64,000 bases of DNA from Pseudomonas sp. GR 6-02 (GCF_001655615.1 NZ_CP011567.1:2675001-2739000); one strand, 5' to 3'. Numbered from the stretch's first letter, positions 53,314 to 62,749 are shown. The notes: generated by a model from the sequence alone, not told the origin. Numbers and translations are program-made.

Positions 53314-54606
53314 ATGGCACCCACTATAGCGCCCGTGAAAACGTCTACCGTGTTTCCCTCCGCAACCTCCGTCGTCATCATTGGCGGCGGGATTATCGGC
53401 CTGACTGCAGCGTTGACATTGGCCGAACGCAATATTGCGGTGGTGGTGCTGGAAAAAGGTCGTATCGCCGGCGAGCAGTCGTCACGCAACCTGGGCTGGG
53501 TACGCAAGACCAGCCGCCATGCGGCCGATATCCCCCTGGCCCTCGCCGCTGACCGTCTGTGGGCAAAGATGCCTGAGCGGGTAGGGGCGGATGTCGGGTA
53601 TCGCCAGGAGGGCATCATGTTCGTGGGCCGCAACCCATCGCAGATGGCGATGCATGAGGGATGGCTCAAGTCGGTGGAGCATTTGTCGCTGGATTCACGG
53701 CTGCTCAGCAAGCGCGAGATTGACGCGTTGGTGCCCGGTGGCGTGGGTGAATGGGCCGGTGGCATCTTCACGCCGTCCGATGCGCGTGCCGAACCGACGC
53801 TGGCAAGCAGCGCTATCGCCAAGGCCGCCATGGCCCTGGGTGTGGTGATTATCGAGCAGTGCGCGGTACGGACGCTGCAAATGTCCGCTGGCACCGTCAG
53901 TGGCGTGGTCACCGAGCAAGGTGAGATTCGCTGTGATCATGTGCTGCTGGCTGGGGGGATGTGGTCACGGCGTTTTCTGGGCAACCTCGGTGTGTCGTTG
54001 CCGACCTTGCCCTTGACCTGCTCGGTGCTACGTACTCACCCAATGGAGGGGCCGACGGAAATTGCTGTCGGCGCACCGGACTTTTCGTTTCGCAAGCACA
54101 AGGACGGCGGCTTCATCATTACCCAGCGCGGCAAACTGGATGCCTTCCTGACCCTCGACCACCTGTTGCTTGCCAAGCAATACATGCCGCAGTTCCGTGC
54201 GCAACGCAGCGTTCTGAACGTGTCGTTGGGCAAGCCTTTTTTCAATGACCTGGCGCTTGCCCGGCGTTGGAAATCCGACAGTGTCAGCCCGTTCGAGCGC
54301 GTCAGGGTGCAGGACCCGGCCGCCAACCCGCGGCTCAATAACGATGCGATGAACAACCTCATTGCGGCCTGGCCGGTGTTTGAACAGGCGCGGATCGCCC
54401 AGGCCTGGGCAGGCACTATTGATGTCACACCCGATTCGAATCCTGTCATTGGGCCGGTCGCGCAGATTCCGGGGCTGACCGTGGCCACCGGCTTCTCGGG
54501 GCACGGCTTCGGCACGTCGCCGGCGGCAGGTCACCTCGCGGCGGATCTCGTCAGCGGTCATGCGCCGATCATTGATCCAAGCCCTTATCGGTTCGATCGT
54601 TTCTAG
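53314..54606 (+). CDS. FAD-dependent DAO-type amino acid/amine oxidase
   Basis: 430 aa. The FAD motif is VVIIGGGIIGLTAALTLAE (about 20-38) followed by VVVLEKGRIAGEQSSRNLGWVR; the C-terminus has the second FAD contact GLTVATGFSGHGFGTSPAAGHLAADL. This is the D-amino acid oxidase/glycine oxidase fold. It would make an imine for RidA. The ATG at 53314 is used; TTG at 53308 is possible. Confidence 0.88.
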   Translation: MAPTIAPVKTSTVFPSATSVVIIGGGIIGLTAALTLAERNIAVVVLEKGRIAGEQSSRNLGWVRKTSRHAADIPLALAADRLWAKMPERVGADVGYRQEGIMFVGRNPSQMAMHEGWLKSVEHLSLDSRLLSKREIDALVPGGVGEWAGGIFTPSDARAEPTLASSAIAKAAMALGVVIIEQCAVRTLQMSAGTVSGVVTEQGEIRCDHVLLAGGMWSRRFLGNLGVSLPTLPLTCSVLRTHPMEGPTEIAVGAPDFSFRKHKDGGFIITQRGKLDAFLTLDHLLLAKQYMPQFRAQRSVLNVSLGKPFFNDLALARRWKSDSVSPFERVRVQDPAANPRLNNDAMNNLIAAWPVFEQARIAQAWAGTIDVTPDSNPVIGPVAQIPGLTVATGFSGHGFGTSPAAGHLAADLVSGHAPIIDPSPYRFDRF

Positions 54607-54640
54607 GTCGGTCGAAGCCACGCATATAAGGAACCAAACG

Positions 54641-55489
54641 ATGCCTTCTGACAGCTGTTTCTTTACCAACCGATCTGGCTTGCGCCTGCACTTTTTGCGC
54701 TGGGGTGAATCCACCGGTGTGCCTCTGGTGCTATTGCATGGCTTGCGGGCCTATGCCCAAACCTGGGAATCGCTGGTGCAATCTCTGGGTGCAGGCTACT
54801 GCATCTATGCCCTGGACCAGCGCGGTCGAGGACTGAGTGACTGGGCCGCGCCCGGCAGCTACCACACGCAGTCGTATGTCGAGGACCTCGAGGACTTGGT
54901 CGCCCATGTTGGCTTGTCGCGTTTTGTATTGCTGGGGCACTCATTAGGGGGCGCCAACGCCCTTGAATATGCGCGGCAAAATCCGGAGCGATTGATTGGC
55001 TTGATGATCGAGGACATCGGCCCCGGCTCCTCAATCCAGGGCGATGGCGCCGCGCGCATTCGCCGCGAAATGAGCCAGACGCCTTTGCAGTTCGATAGCT
55101 GGGAGGCGGCCCGCACATTCTGGCAGGCTTCGCGCCCTGGGTTGTCGGAACAGGGCCTGGCATCAAGGCTCACTCATTCGATGAAAGAGAGCGATGGCGT
55201 GATCACCTGGCGCCATGATCAGCAGGGTATTGCCGAGGCGCGCCTGAGTATCGAGCCGACGGACCTATGGCCGGCGGTACGCGCGCTGGATTGCCCGACC
55301 CTGTTCATTCGCGGCGGCCGCTCGGACTTTCTGCCACCCGCGATGTTGCAGGCGATGAGCGCCAGCAATCCGTACGTCCAGACGGTGGAGGTCGCAGGCG
55401 CCAGTCACTATGTACACGATGATCAAGGCGAGGTGTTCAACGCGCTGGTCGCAGGCTTTCTCAAAAGCCTTGAGCTCCCGGGCCAATGA
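54641..55489 (+). CDS. Alpha/beta hydrolase
   Basis: 282 aa. Oxyanion block LLHGLRAYAQTW, nucleophile Ser in LLGHSLGGANALEYA, Asp in RGGRSDFLP and His in GASHYVHDD complete the triad. Similar enzymes split C-C or ester bonds in catabolic pathways. Last gene of the OCD-RidA-oxidase operon. Start at 54641 (MPSDSCF) has ATAAGGAAC upstream. Confidence 0.86.
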   Translation: MPSDSCFFTNRSGLRLHFLRWGESTGVPLVLLHGLRAYAQTWESLVQSLGAGYCIYALDQRGRGLSDWAAPGSYHTQSYVEDLEDLVAHVGLSRFVLLGHSLGGANALEYARQNPERLIGLMIEDIGPGSSIQGDGAARIRREMSQTPLQFDSWEAARTFWQASRPGLSEQGLASRLTHSMKESDGVITWRHDQQGIAEARLSIEPTDLWPAVRALDCPTLFIRGGRSDFLPPAMLQAMSASNPYVQTVEVAGASHYVHDDQGEVFNALVAGFLKSLELPGQ

Positions 55490-55499
55490 AACCCACGGC

Positions 55500-55616
55500 A
55501 CGGTGAGAATCAAACCGGCGATGGAAACCCCATTGACCGCCATGCGTCGGGTTGAATTGGCGATTGAGGCGGGCATTCCTGCGGGTGCACTGATTCAGCT
55601 GGCGGGTCTGGACTTG
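55500..55616 (+). pseudogene. Aldehyde dehydrogenase remnant (about 39 codons)
   Basis: In one frame the sequence reads VRIKPAMETPLTAMRRVELAIEAGIPAG, then ALIQLAG, which is the ALDH segment normally written VxKPAExTPLTALRLAELxxEAGxPxGVxNxVxG (around residues 170-210 of an ALDH). Nothing of the flanking ALDH domains remains on either side, and its end overlaps the GntR stop region. It marks a deletion event between the hydrolase and the regulator. Confidence 0.7.
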
Positions 55617-56338
55617 AAGACACCACTCAAGACAAAGGCATAACGTTCCGGGCGGATGTAGAAGGTCGTACGGTCGCAGCAGCGACCGTCGGCAAACCAG
55701 GAGGTGCGCTCCATGACCAGCAGTGCCGCGCCACGTTTGATGTGCAAGGCACTGGCCAGGTGTTTATCGGCTTCTTGCGCGCGGATCGCCAGATCGGCTC
55801 GGGTGACCGCCATGCCAGTGATCGACTCGAGAATGGAGTAAATCGGTTGATGCTCGACTTCAGTCCAGACCACGCTGGCCAATTCGGCTGGTAAATGGCT
55901 GCGGCCCAGTGCGATGGGTTCGTCATCGACGAAATGCAGTCGTTCCAGAAGCAGGCAATCGTCCGCTTCTTCAAACAAACCACGCAATGCCTCTGGAACC
56001 GGCTGCAGGGTATGGCTGATGACGCGCATGCTCGGTTCGAGCCCTTGCAGCAACAAGGCTTCATGAAAACTACGCAACGCGTCCAGGCCGTGCCGCACCT
56101 GTTTGGCCGCCACGAAGGTGCCTTTGCCTTGTTTGCGCTCTACCACGCCGTCGTCGCTGAGTTTGCCCACCGCCAGGCGAACGGTGACGCGGCTCACCGC
56201 AAAACGTTTACCCAGCTCTGCTTCTGACGGCAGCTTGCCGCTGGGCTCAAAGTCGCCACGTTGAATCTCTTCCAGCAATTGCTGGGCAATCTGCTCGTAG
56301 AGTGAGGTGGTGCTGTCGCGAAGAATGGACGTAGACAC
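55595..56338 (-). CDS. GntR-family (HutC/UTRA) transcriptional regulator
   Basis: About 247 aa. N-terminal winged helix (LYEQIAQQLLEEIQRG, LPSEAELGKRFAVSRVTVRLAVGKL) and a C-terminal UTRA effector domain (ERLHFVDDEPIALGRSHLP). The GTG at 56338 is preferred because GGAAA lies upstream; another GTG at 56380 would add 14 residues. Divergent from the ABC transporter operon, with palindromes between them. Confidence 0.87.
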   Translation of the reverse strand: MSTSILRDSTTSLYEQIAQQLLEEIQRGDFEPSGKLPSEAELGKRFAVSRVTVRLAVGKLSDDGVVERKQGKGTFVAAKQVRHGLDALRSFHEALLLQGLEPSMRVISHTLQPVPEALRGLFEEADDCLLLERLHFVDDEPIALGRSHLPAELASVVWTEVEHQPIYSILESITGMAVTRADLAIRAQEADKHLASALHIKRGAALLVMERTSWFADGRCCDRTTFYIRPERYAFVLSGVFKSRPAS

Positions 56339-56416
56339 TGTCGGTTTCCATGGCCTTGGAGGAGGGCGGTGCGCCTTCACTTCTAAGGTTATAAAAATAG
56401 GTTATTGGGACGACTT

Positions 56417-56432
56417 GTATTAATACGTATTA
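56417..56432. promoter_or_regulatory. Overlapping palindromes, candidate GntR operator
   Basis: GTATTAATAC (56417-56426) and TAATACGTATTA (56421-56432) are both perfect palindromes that share bases. They lie between the divergent GntR gene and ABC operon. HutC-type regulators bind short palindromes of this size, so this is the obvious operator. Confidence 0.6.
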
Positions 56433-56473
56433 TGTCAGGTATTCCCATTGTAAACGACCTGACGACACTTGCC

Positions 56474-57313
56474 ATGTTCAAAACCCTCCCTTACGCACAG
56501 CAGCAAGCCGATGCGCTGACGGTCGATGACATCAGCTTCAGCTACCCCAATGGGCATCGCGTGTTTTCCTCTTTCAGCCTGAACGCCAGGCCCGGTGAGT
56601 TCGTTGCGATCCTGGGGCCATCCGGTTGCGGGAAAACCACCTTGCTGAACTTGTTGTCAGGTTTTGTGCAACCGCAAAGTGGTCAGATCAGTATCAACCA
56701 GACGGCGGTGCGTCCAGAGCGTTCGGAGTTGGGTTATGTGTTTCAGGCGCCGCAGTTGTTTCCCTGGTTGAGCGCCTTGGAAAACGTCCGTTTCGGCCTG
56801 CGAATGGCGGCTCGGATCAACGAATCGCAGCAGCGTTCTCAAGCCTTGCAGTACCTGCGTCTGGTCGGTCTGGAGAATGCCGCGCATCGGTTGCCGCATC
56901 AGTTGTCTGGCGGCATGCAGCAGCGGGTTTCCCTCGCCAGGACCCTGGCATTGGAGCCCAGCGTGTTGCTGATGGATGAGCCATTCGCTGCACTGGATGC
57001 CATCAGCCGCAACAGCATGAACGAAGAGACCTTGCGCATCTGGGCCGAACTGGGTCAGACGGTGCTGTTCATTACCCACGATATCGACGAAGCGGTGTTT
57101 CTGGCGGATCGGGTCATCGTGCTCAACATCGCCCCCGGCGGTATCCACAGCGAACTGAATATTCATTTGCCGCGCCCTCGCTCCAACCTCAAAACCCGCC
57201 GGTTGCCGGCCTTTCTCGATTACCGCAATGAGCTGATGGAGCGCATTTCCCAGGTCATGGAAGTGCCTGCAGCCTCCGCTTACCCAACCCGCCAACCTGA
57301 GTTGACAGCATGA
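56474..57313 (+). CDS. ABC transporter ATP-binding protein (nitrate/sulfonate/taurine type)
   Basis: 279 aa. Walker A GPSGCGKTT, signature LSGGMQQR, Walker B VLLMDEPFAALD and the H-loop ITHD are intact. LFPWLSALENVRFGL marks the SsuB/TauB branch. The ATG at 56474 is used; an ATG at 56432 lies within the palindromic operator and lacks a ribosome-binding site. It overlaps the binding protein gene by 4 bp. Confidence 0.88.
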   Translation: MFKTLPYAQQQADALTVDDISFSYPNGHRVFSSFSLNARPGEFVAILGPSGCGKTTLLNLLSGFVQPQSGQISINQTAVRPERSELGYVFQAPQLFPWLSALENVRFGLRMAARINESQQRSQALQYLRLVGLENAAHRLPHQLSGGMQQRVSLARTLALEPSVLLMDEPFAALDAISRNSMNEETLRIWAELGQTVLFITHDIDEAVFLADRVIVLNIAPGGIHSELNIHLPRPRSNLKTRRLPAFLDYRNELMERISQVMEVPAASAYPTRQPELTA

Positions 57314-58311
57314 TCAAACATTCGCTGCTTGCCCTTTCCTTGTCTGTTGCCGCCTTGGCAAGCAGCGTATTCGCCGTGGCTGGCGAAGAGAAACCCTTGC
57401 GTGTGGGTTACGTATTCGCCATGGCCAACGCCCCGGCGTTGATCGCCGACAAACAGGGCTACTACCGCGAGGAAGGCTTGAATGTCGATCTCAAGGCCTT
57501 GGGCGATGGTCCGGTAATCCAGCAGGCGCTGGCCGCTGGCGAGCTGGATGTGGCCTATGTCGGTACGCCGCCGGTGTATCAATGGTTTTCCCGGGGGCTG
57601 CAAAGCCGGATTCTGGCCAAGGTCAATTACGGTCAGGCTGCGGTGATTGTCGACGCCAAGAGTCCGGTTACCGCCCTGGATGAACTCAAGGGGAAAAAAC
57701 TGGCCGGGGTCAAGAAGGGCAGTGGCATGGATGTGCTGCTGCGCGGCTATGTGCTGAAAGAAAAGGCCGGGCTCAATCCTGACAAGGATCTGGACATCAT
57801 CGACATGCCACCCGGCAATATGAACGCGGCGCTGGAGCGCGGCATTGTCGATGCGGCGTTTTCCTGGGAACCCTTTGTCAGCCAGTCGTTGTTGCGCGGG
57901 TCGAGCCGGATCCTGCTCGACGTCAATCAGGCGCTGCCGAATTACCCTTGGTACGTGGTGATCGCCTTACCCAAAACCTTGCAGGAGCGACCGGACGATG
58001 TGGTGAAGCTGCTGCGTGCGCACCGCAAGGCCATCGCCTTTCTCAACGAGCACCCCGATGAGTCGAATCGAATCATCGCCGAGGCGTTCAAGCTTGAAGC
58101 GGTGCAAGGCGTAGACGGCAAGACCATCGCCCCGCAAGCCATCGTCGCCCAGGCACGTACCCGGTTGGGCTGGTCAGCGGACTTGCAGCCTGCGGATATT
58201 CAATTCATCCAGCGCCTGATGAATTACTCCCACGACCTGGGTTTTATCGATACCACGCTCAAGACCGAACAGATCGTGGATACCTCCTACCTGCAAAAAG
58301 CCTCGCACTGA
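57310..58311 (+). CDS. ABC transporter substrate-binding protein (SsuA/TauA-like)
   Basis: 333 aa with a signal peptide ending VFAVAG. Blocks include LRVGYVFAMANAPALIADKQGYYREEGL, DVAYVGTPPVYQWFSRGL and KKLAGVKKGSGMDVLLRGYVL, typical of NMT1/THI5-like and sulfonate-binding proteins. The ligand cannot be told; sulfonates, nitrate or pyrimidines are all possible. Confidence 0.87.
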   Translation: MIKHSLLALSLSVAALASSVFAVAGEEKPLRVGYVFAMANAPALIADKQGYYREEGLNVDLKALGDGPVIQQALAAGELDVAYVGTPPVYQWFSRGLQSRILAKVNYGQAAVIVDAKSPVTALDELKGKKLAGVKKGSGMDVLLRGYVLKEKAGLNPDKDLDIIDMPPGNMNAALERGIVDAAFSWEPFVSQSLLRGSSRILLDVNQALPNYPWYVVIALPKTLQERPDDVVKLLRAHRKAIAFLNEHPDESNRIIAEAFKLEAVQGVDGKTIAPQAIVAQARTRLGWSADLQPADIQFIQRLMNYSHDLGFIDTTLKTEQIVDTSYLQKASH

Positions 58312-58318
58312 GTCTGTC

Positions 58319-59068
58319 ATGTCCTTGCCAAAACCGAATTGGGGATGGGCGTCACTGCCATTCCTGCTGTTGATCTGGATGGCCCTGGCCAGTCGCTTTC
58401 CCACTTACATCCTGCCGCAGCCATGGGATGTTGCCCGCGAGGCTGTGCGCTGGCTGGGCGACAGTTCGCTGTGGCAGCACCTGCGGGCCAGCGTCCTTGA
58501 AGAGGTTGGCGGCTTTTGCACGGCGGTGATCGTCGCGATTCTGCTGGGTGCTGCCGGTGGCCTGTCCTCGCGTTTTCGCGATTTCATCTCGCCGCTCAAC
58601 AGCCTGTTCATGGCCATCCCGCCGATCGCCTGGGCGCCGCTGATCATGATCATTTTTGGCTTGGGCTATGTCTCCATCGTGTTGGTGATTTTCATTGCCG
58701 CGATGTTCCCCATGGCCGTGACCATTCAGGAGGGCGTGCAGAGTATCCGCGGCGGTGAAGTCCGTGCGGCACGCACCTTGGGCGCCAACCGCTGGCAACT
58801 GCTGGCCCACGTTTACCTGCCGGCCTCGCTGCCCTTCGTGACGGCGGCGTTGCGCATCGGCTTCAGCCAGGGCTGGAGGGCATTGGTCGCGGCGGAAATG
58901 ATCGGTGCGTCCCAGGGCATCGGCTGGATGGTGTCGACGGGTGGGCAGATCGGCAACAGCAGTCAGGTGCTGCTGGGCATTGTGGTGATCGGCCTGATTG
59001 CCTGGCTGATGGAGAGTTTTGTGTTCAGGCGTATCGAGCGTCATTACCAGAAATGGCGAGTGCAGTAA
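58319..59068 (+). CDS. ABC transporter permease (SsuC/TauC-like)
   Basis: 249 aa, six membrane segments. The EAA loop EVRAARTLGANRWQLLAHVYLPASLP near 160 contacts the ATPase. GIGWMVSTGGQIGNSSQVLLGI is typical of the SsuC branch. It follows the binding protein by 7 bp. Confidence 0.9.
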   Translation: MSLPKPNWGWASLPFLLLIWMALASRFPTYILPQPWDVAREAVRWLGDSSLWQHLRASVLEEVGGFCTAVIVAILLGAAGGLSSRFRDFISPLNSLFMAIPPIAWAPLIMIIFGLGYVSIVLVIFIAAMFPMAVTIQEGVQSIRGGEVRAARTLGANRWQLLAHVYLPASLPFVTAALRIGFSQGWRALVAAEMIGASQGIGWMVSTGGQIGNSSQVLLGIVVIGLIAWLMESFVFRRIERHYQKWRVQ

Positions 59069-59129
59069 GCATCGTCATTTGACTTCAACCCCCTTCAAAC
59101 CTTCAGTGGACCACTGCACGAGGTGTCAT

Positions 59130-61499
59130 GTGAGTAACGTTTTCGATCCCCGCGAAGCCGGGTATTACATTGCCCCTCAAGGCCTCTACGAATGCAACAA
59201 ACAACGCCCGTTTCTGGGCAGCATCCACTGTGATCGTGACACGCTGATTGCTGGCCAATGGGATGAAATCACCTTGGTCTACGAGGTCGGCGGCAGCGGC
59301 CTTGCGGACGGCGCCTGGCTGAAACTGGCCTTCAAGTTCTACTCCGACTGGGCCTTGTTCCAGACCTCGAATCCGACTGGCCCCAACTATGTCAGCGCCG
59401 AATATCAGGCAGGCGAGCTGGTCCCTGGCCAGAGCCAGGCCTCTGTGCAGCATCTGAAAGTGCGCTTCGACCAGAAGGGGCATGAACGGCCGTTTCAGAA
59501 AGCGATCATCATCGACATCATCGACGGTTACCTGAATCCGGGAGACAAAATAATCATTCGCCTGGGCGATCGTCGTCAGGGCGGCGCGGGTACGCGGGTG
59601 CAGAGTTTTGTCGAGAAGGACTTCCGTTTCCGTTTGTTCATCGACCCGCTGGGCAGCTCGAAATTTGCCGAGGTGCCGGGTGACCCGCTGCTGAACATCG
59701 TGCCGGGACCGGCGCAAAGCGTGCAGTTGATCGTGCCTCGCCTGGTCAGCGCGGGTGAGGCGTTCGACGTACTGCTCAGGGTGGATGATGCCTGGGGCAA
59801 CACCTGCCGCAACTTGCCGCTCCAAGGTGTCCTGACTCTGGTTGATCCCGAAGGGGGGGAGCGACAACAACCGTTCACCCTGGCGGCTGAAGGTTGGGCG
59901 ACTGCCCGGCTTGAAGGTTTTGATCTTGGTGCGGTGGGGGAGTGGCGCTTGTCGGCCGAGGTGGCGGTACCTTTTGTGCGTGCCGCTCGGGCGTTTGTCA
60001 CGGTCGATCCGGCTGGCACTGCATTGCGCCCGCTGTACGCCGACCTGCATGTGCACTCCGATGACACGGTGGGCACCAACGACACCTTGTACAACCTCAG
60101 CTACGGTCGCGATGTCGCCGGGCTCGATGTCCTCGGTTACACCGCCAATGATTTCAATATCACTGAGCAGCGCTGGGATCAGGCGGTCAACCTGATTCAC
60201 GAACTCAATGAACCAGGACGATTTGTTTGCTATCCCGGCACCGAATGGTGCGGCAACTCTTGCGCGGGCGGCGACCGTAATGTGGTGTTCCTGCATGACC
60301 GCAAACCCGAGTTTCCCTTCGACAATCAAGGGCGGCTGGTGCGTTCTTTCGAGTGGAACGAGTTCACCGCCGGCACCATCAAGCCGGGTGCCTGGCCGGT
60401 GGATGAGTTGTATGCCGCCTATGCCAAGGACCCCGAAGGGCATTTGATGATGCCTCACGTCGGCGGACGCCGTTGCAACCTCGACTGGCACCATCCGGAG
60501 CTGGAGCGCCTGATCGAGGTCGGCTCGGCCTGGGGGCAGTTCCATTGGGTCTACGCCGAAGCGCTTCAGCGTGGCTATCGAGTGGGTGCCGCGGCGAACA
60601 GCGATGAGCATCAGGGGCGTTGTGGCGGTGGTGTTCCGGCCACGGCGGTGTTCGGCTCTCGCGGCGGGCTGACTGGCGTGGTGGCCGAGGCCTTCGATCG
60701 AGCCAGTGTTGGCAAGGCATTTCGCGCCCGTCGCACTTTTGCCACCACCGGCGAGCGTTCATTTGCCAGCCTGCGCCAGGGCCAGCATTTCATGGGTGAA
60801 GTGTTCACCGCCGATGCAAATGCCACGCTGGACTATCGACTGCTCGGAGAGGCGGGCTGGGAGCAGGTCGATCTGTTCGATGGCGACAAGCTGATCTGGT
60901 CGCGCAACCTGCATCAGGAATTGGGTTTTTCCAGCCAACGTATTCGTCTGCGCCTGGGCGGCGCAAGGATCAAGGACCGTTATCGCGGCGCCTACTGGAC
61001 CGGCGAGATTCGCGTGACGGGTGCGGTCATCAACGGCTTTCGCGCCTTGGGTCTCGATCACCCCGAACAAACTGTATGGCGCAAGGACGCAACGGTTCTG
61101 GCCTTTCGCACCGACACCAACGGCGACACCGACAGCATCGAAATCGACCTGTCGCAATTGGCCGGCGCCACGCTGCAGGTTCATAGCCGCATCGATAACT
61201 ACATCAAGGTCGGCGACCCGTCTGAACCGCAACCTTACGTGCATGCGCCGACGGTGCTGATGGAGTTGTCCGGCGATGAGTTGCTGGTGCAATCGCAAGT
61301 GACCGAAGAGCTGCCGGGCGCGGAGTTGAAGGTGTCCCTCGAAAGGACAACCGCTGGGCCGCTGCCTCGTGAACTGCAAGGGCAAATCGAGCTTGCCCGA
61401 TTGAATCTGGAGCAGGGGCGTGAACATCCATTGTTCATCTGCGCCCGGCAGCGCGATCAATCCCGAGTCTGGACCTCGGCGCTGTTTCTAACGTTATAA
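59130..61499 (+). CDS. DUF3604 protein with PHP-like metal motifs
   Basis: 789 aa from a GTG at 59130 (CGAGGTG upstream), no signal peptide. The N-terminal 300 residues look like two beta-sandwich domains; from about 305 a PHP-type phosphoesterase fold begins: DLHVHSDDTVG (HxH), YPGTEWCGN, LMMPHVGGRRCNLDWHHPE and AANSDEHQGRCGG. DUF3604 enzymes are poorly known metal hydrolases. Its place after the SsuABC-like genes suggests it acts on the imported compound. Confidence 0.83.
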   Translation: MSNVFDPREAGYYIAPQGLYECNKQRPFLGSIHCDRDTLIAGQWDEITLVYEVGGSGLADGAWLKLAFKFYSDWALFQTSNPTGPNYVSAEYQAGELVPGQSQASVQHLKVRFDQKGHERPFQKAIIIDIIDGYLNPGDKIIIRLGDRRQGGAGTRVQSFVEKDFRFRLFIDPLGSSKFAEVPGDPLLNIVPGPAQSVQLIVPRLVSAGEAFDVLLRVDDAWGNTCRNLPLQGVLTLVDPEGGERQQPFTLAAEGWATARLEGFDLGAVGEWRLSAEVAVPFVRAARAFVTVDPAGTALRPLYADLHVHSDDTVGTNDTLYNLSYGRDVAGLDVLGYTANDFNITEQRWDQAVNLIHELNEPGRFVCYPGTEWCGNSCAGGDRNVVFLHDRKPEFPFDNQGRLVRSFEWNEFTAGTIKPGAWPVDELYAAYAKDPEGHLMMPHVGGRRCNLDWHHPELERLIEVGSAWGQFHWVYAEALQRGYRVGAAANSDEHQGRCGGGVPATAVFGSRGGLTGVVAEAFDRASVGKAFRARRTFATTGERSFASLRQGQHFMGEVFTADANATLDYRLLGEAGWEQVDLFDGDKLIWSRNLHQELGFSSQRIRLRLGGARIKDRYRGAYWTGEIRVTGAVINGFRALGLDHPEQTVWRKDATVLAFRTDTNGDTDSIEIDLSQLAGATLQVHSRIDNYIKVGDPSEPQPYVHAPTVLMELSGDELLVQSQVTEELPGAELKVSLERTTAGPLPRELQGQIELARLNLEQGREHPLFICARQRDQSRVWTSALFLTL

Positions 61500-61510
61500 A
61501 CGGCCATAAA

Positions 61511-61534
61511 AAGGGCAGCTCAAAAGCTGCCCTT
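61511..61534. terminator. Bidirectional terminator between the DUF3604 gene and fdhA
   Basis: Perfect 10-bp stem AAGGGCAGCT/AGCTGCCCTT, loop CAAA. On the fdhA side the leftward transcript runs into UUUUU; on the other side CUUGU follows. Confidence 0.88.
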
Positions 61535-61549
61535 GTCCCAACCCATTCC

Positions 61550-62749
61550 TTAGGCCGCGGTAAACAGCTTATGCGGATCCATGACGAATTTCTTCGGCGC
61601 CCCGGCATCGAACTCGTGGTAACCACGCGGCGCGTCGTCCAGGCTGATCACCTGTACACCGACGACCTCGGCAATCTTGATCCGGTCCCACATGATCGCC
61701 TGCATCAGCTGACGGTTGTACTTCATCGTCGGGGTCTGGCCGGTGTGGAAACTGTGGGACTTGGCCCAGCCGAGGCCGAAACGGATGTTCAGGCTGCCAT
61801 GCTTGGCGGCTTTGTTGACCGCACCCGGGTCTTCGGTGACATACAGACCGGGGATACCGATATTGCCGGCGACCCGCACCACGCCCATCAGCGCGTTGAG
61901 CACATCGGCCGGGGCCTCGTGCTGCGCGCCGTCATGGCCGTGGCCACGGGCTTCGAAGCCGACCGCATCGACCGCACAATCGACTTCCGGCTCACCGAGC
62001 AGGTTGGCGATTTGCTCGTGCAGCGGAGTGTCCAGGGTCAGGTCGGCGATCTCGAAGCCCTGGGCCTTGGCATGCGCCAGGCGCAGCGGATTGACGTCGC
62101 CGACTATCACCACCGCCGCACCCAGCAGACGGGCGGAGGCGGCGGCAGCCAGTCCGACCGGACCGGCGCCGGCGATATACACCGTGCTGCCAGGGCCGAC
62201 ACCGGCGGTCACCGCGCCATGGTAGCCGGTCGGCAGGATATCGGAGAGGCAGGTCAGGTCGCGGATTTTCTCCATTGCCTTGTCGCGGTCGGGCAGCTTC
62301 AGCAGGTTGAAGTCGGCATACGGCACCAACACATATTCGGCCTGGCCGCCAACCCAGTCACCCATGTCCACATAGCCATAGGCACCGCCGGGGCGCGCCG
62401 GATTGACCGTCAGGCAGACGCCGGTGTGCTGCTCCTTGCAACTGCGACAACGGCCGCAGGCGACGTTGAACGGCACCGATACCAGGTCACCGATCTGCAC
62501 GTTTTCCACGTCACGGCCCTTCTCGATGACCTCGCCGGTGATCTCATGGCCAAGCACCAGCCCGACCTGGGCCGTGGTCCGGCCACGCACCATATGCTGG
62601 TCGGAGCCGCAGATATTGGTCGAAACCACGCGCAGGATCACGCCATGGTCAATGCGCTTGCCGCGCGGGTCTTCCATTTTCGGATAGGGGATGGTTTGCA
62701 CCTCGACCTTGCCTGCGCCGAGATACACGACACCACGATTACCAGACAT
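61550..62749 (-). CDS. fdhA: Glutathione-independent formaldehyde dehydrogenase
   Basis: 399 aa zinc-dependent medium-chain dehydrogenase. Catalytic zinc: Cys in NICGSDQH and His in GHEITGEV; structural zinc cysteines in ACGRCRSCKEQHTGVC; NAD motif AGAGPVGLAAAA. The long insertion and the ending APKKFVMDPHKLF match Pseudomonas putida formaldehyde dehydrogenase, which oxidises formaldehyde to formate with bound NAD. Start MSGNRGVVYL with GGTGAAAT upstream. Confidence 0.92.
   Translation of the reverse strand: MSGNRGVVYLGAGKVEVQTIPYPKMEDPRGKRIDHGVILRVVSTNICGSDQHMVRGRTTAQVGLVLGHEITGEVIEKGRDVENVQIGDLVSVPFNVACGRCRSCKEQHTGVCLTVNPARPGGAYGYVDMGDWVGGQAEYVLVPYADFNLLKLPDRDKAMEKIRDLTCLSDILPTGYHGAVTAGVGPGSTVYIAGAGPVGLAAAASARLLGAAVVIVGDVNPLRLAHAKAQGFEIADLTLDTPLHEQIANLLGEPEVDCAVDAVGFEARGHGHDGAQHEAPADVLNALMGVVRVAGNIGIPGLYVTEDPGAVNKAAKHGSLNIRFGLGWAKSHSFHTGQTPTMKYNRQLMQAIMWDRIKIAEVVGVQVISLDDAPRGYHEFDAGAPKKFVMDPHKLFTAA

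Noticed and set aside
59103..60611. Long leftward open frame of 502 codons
   Set aside because: Fully antisense to the DUF3604 gene, no conserved motif, no ribosome-binding site; a by-product of GC-rich codon use.
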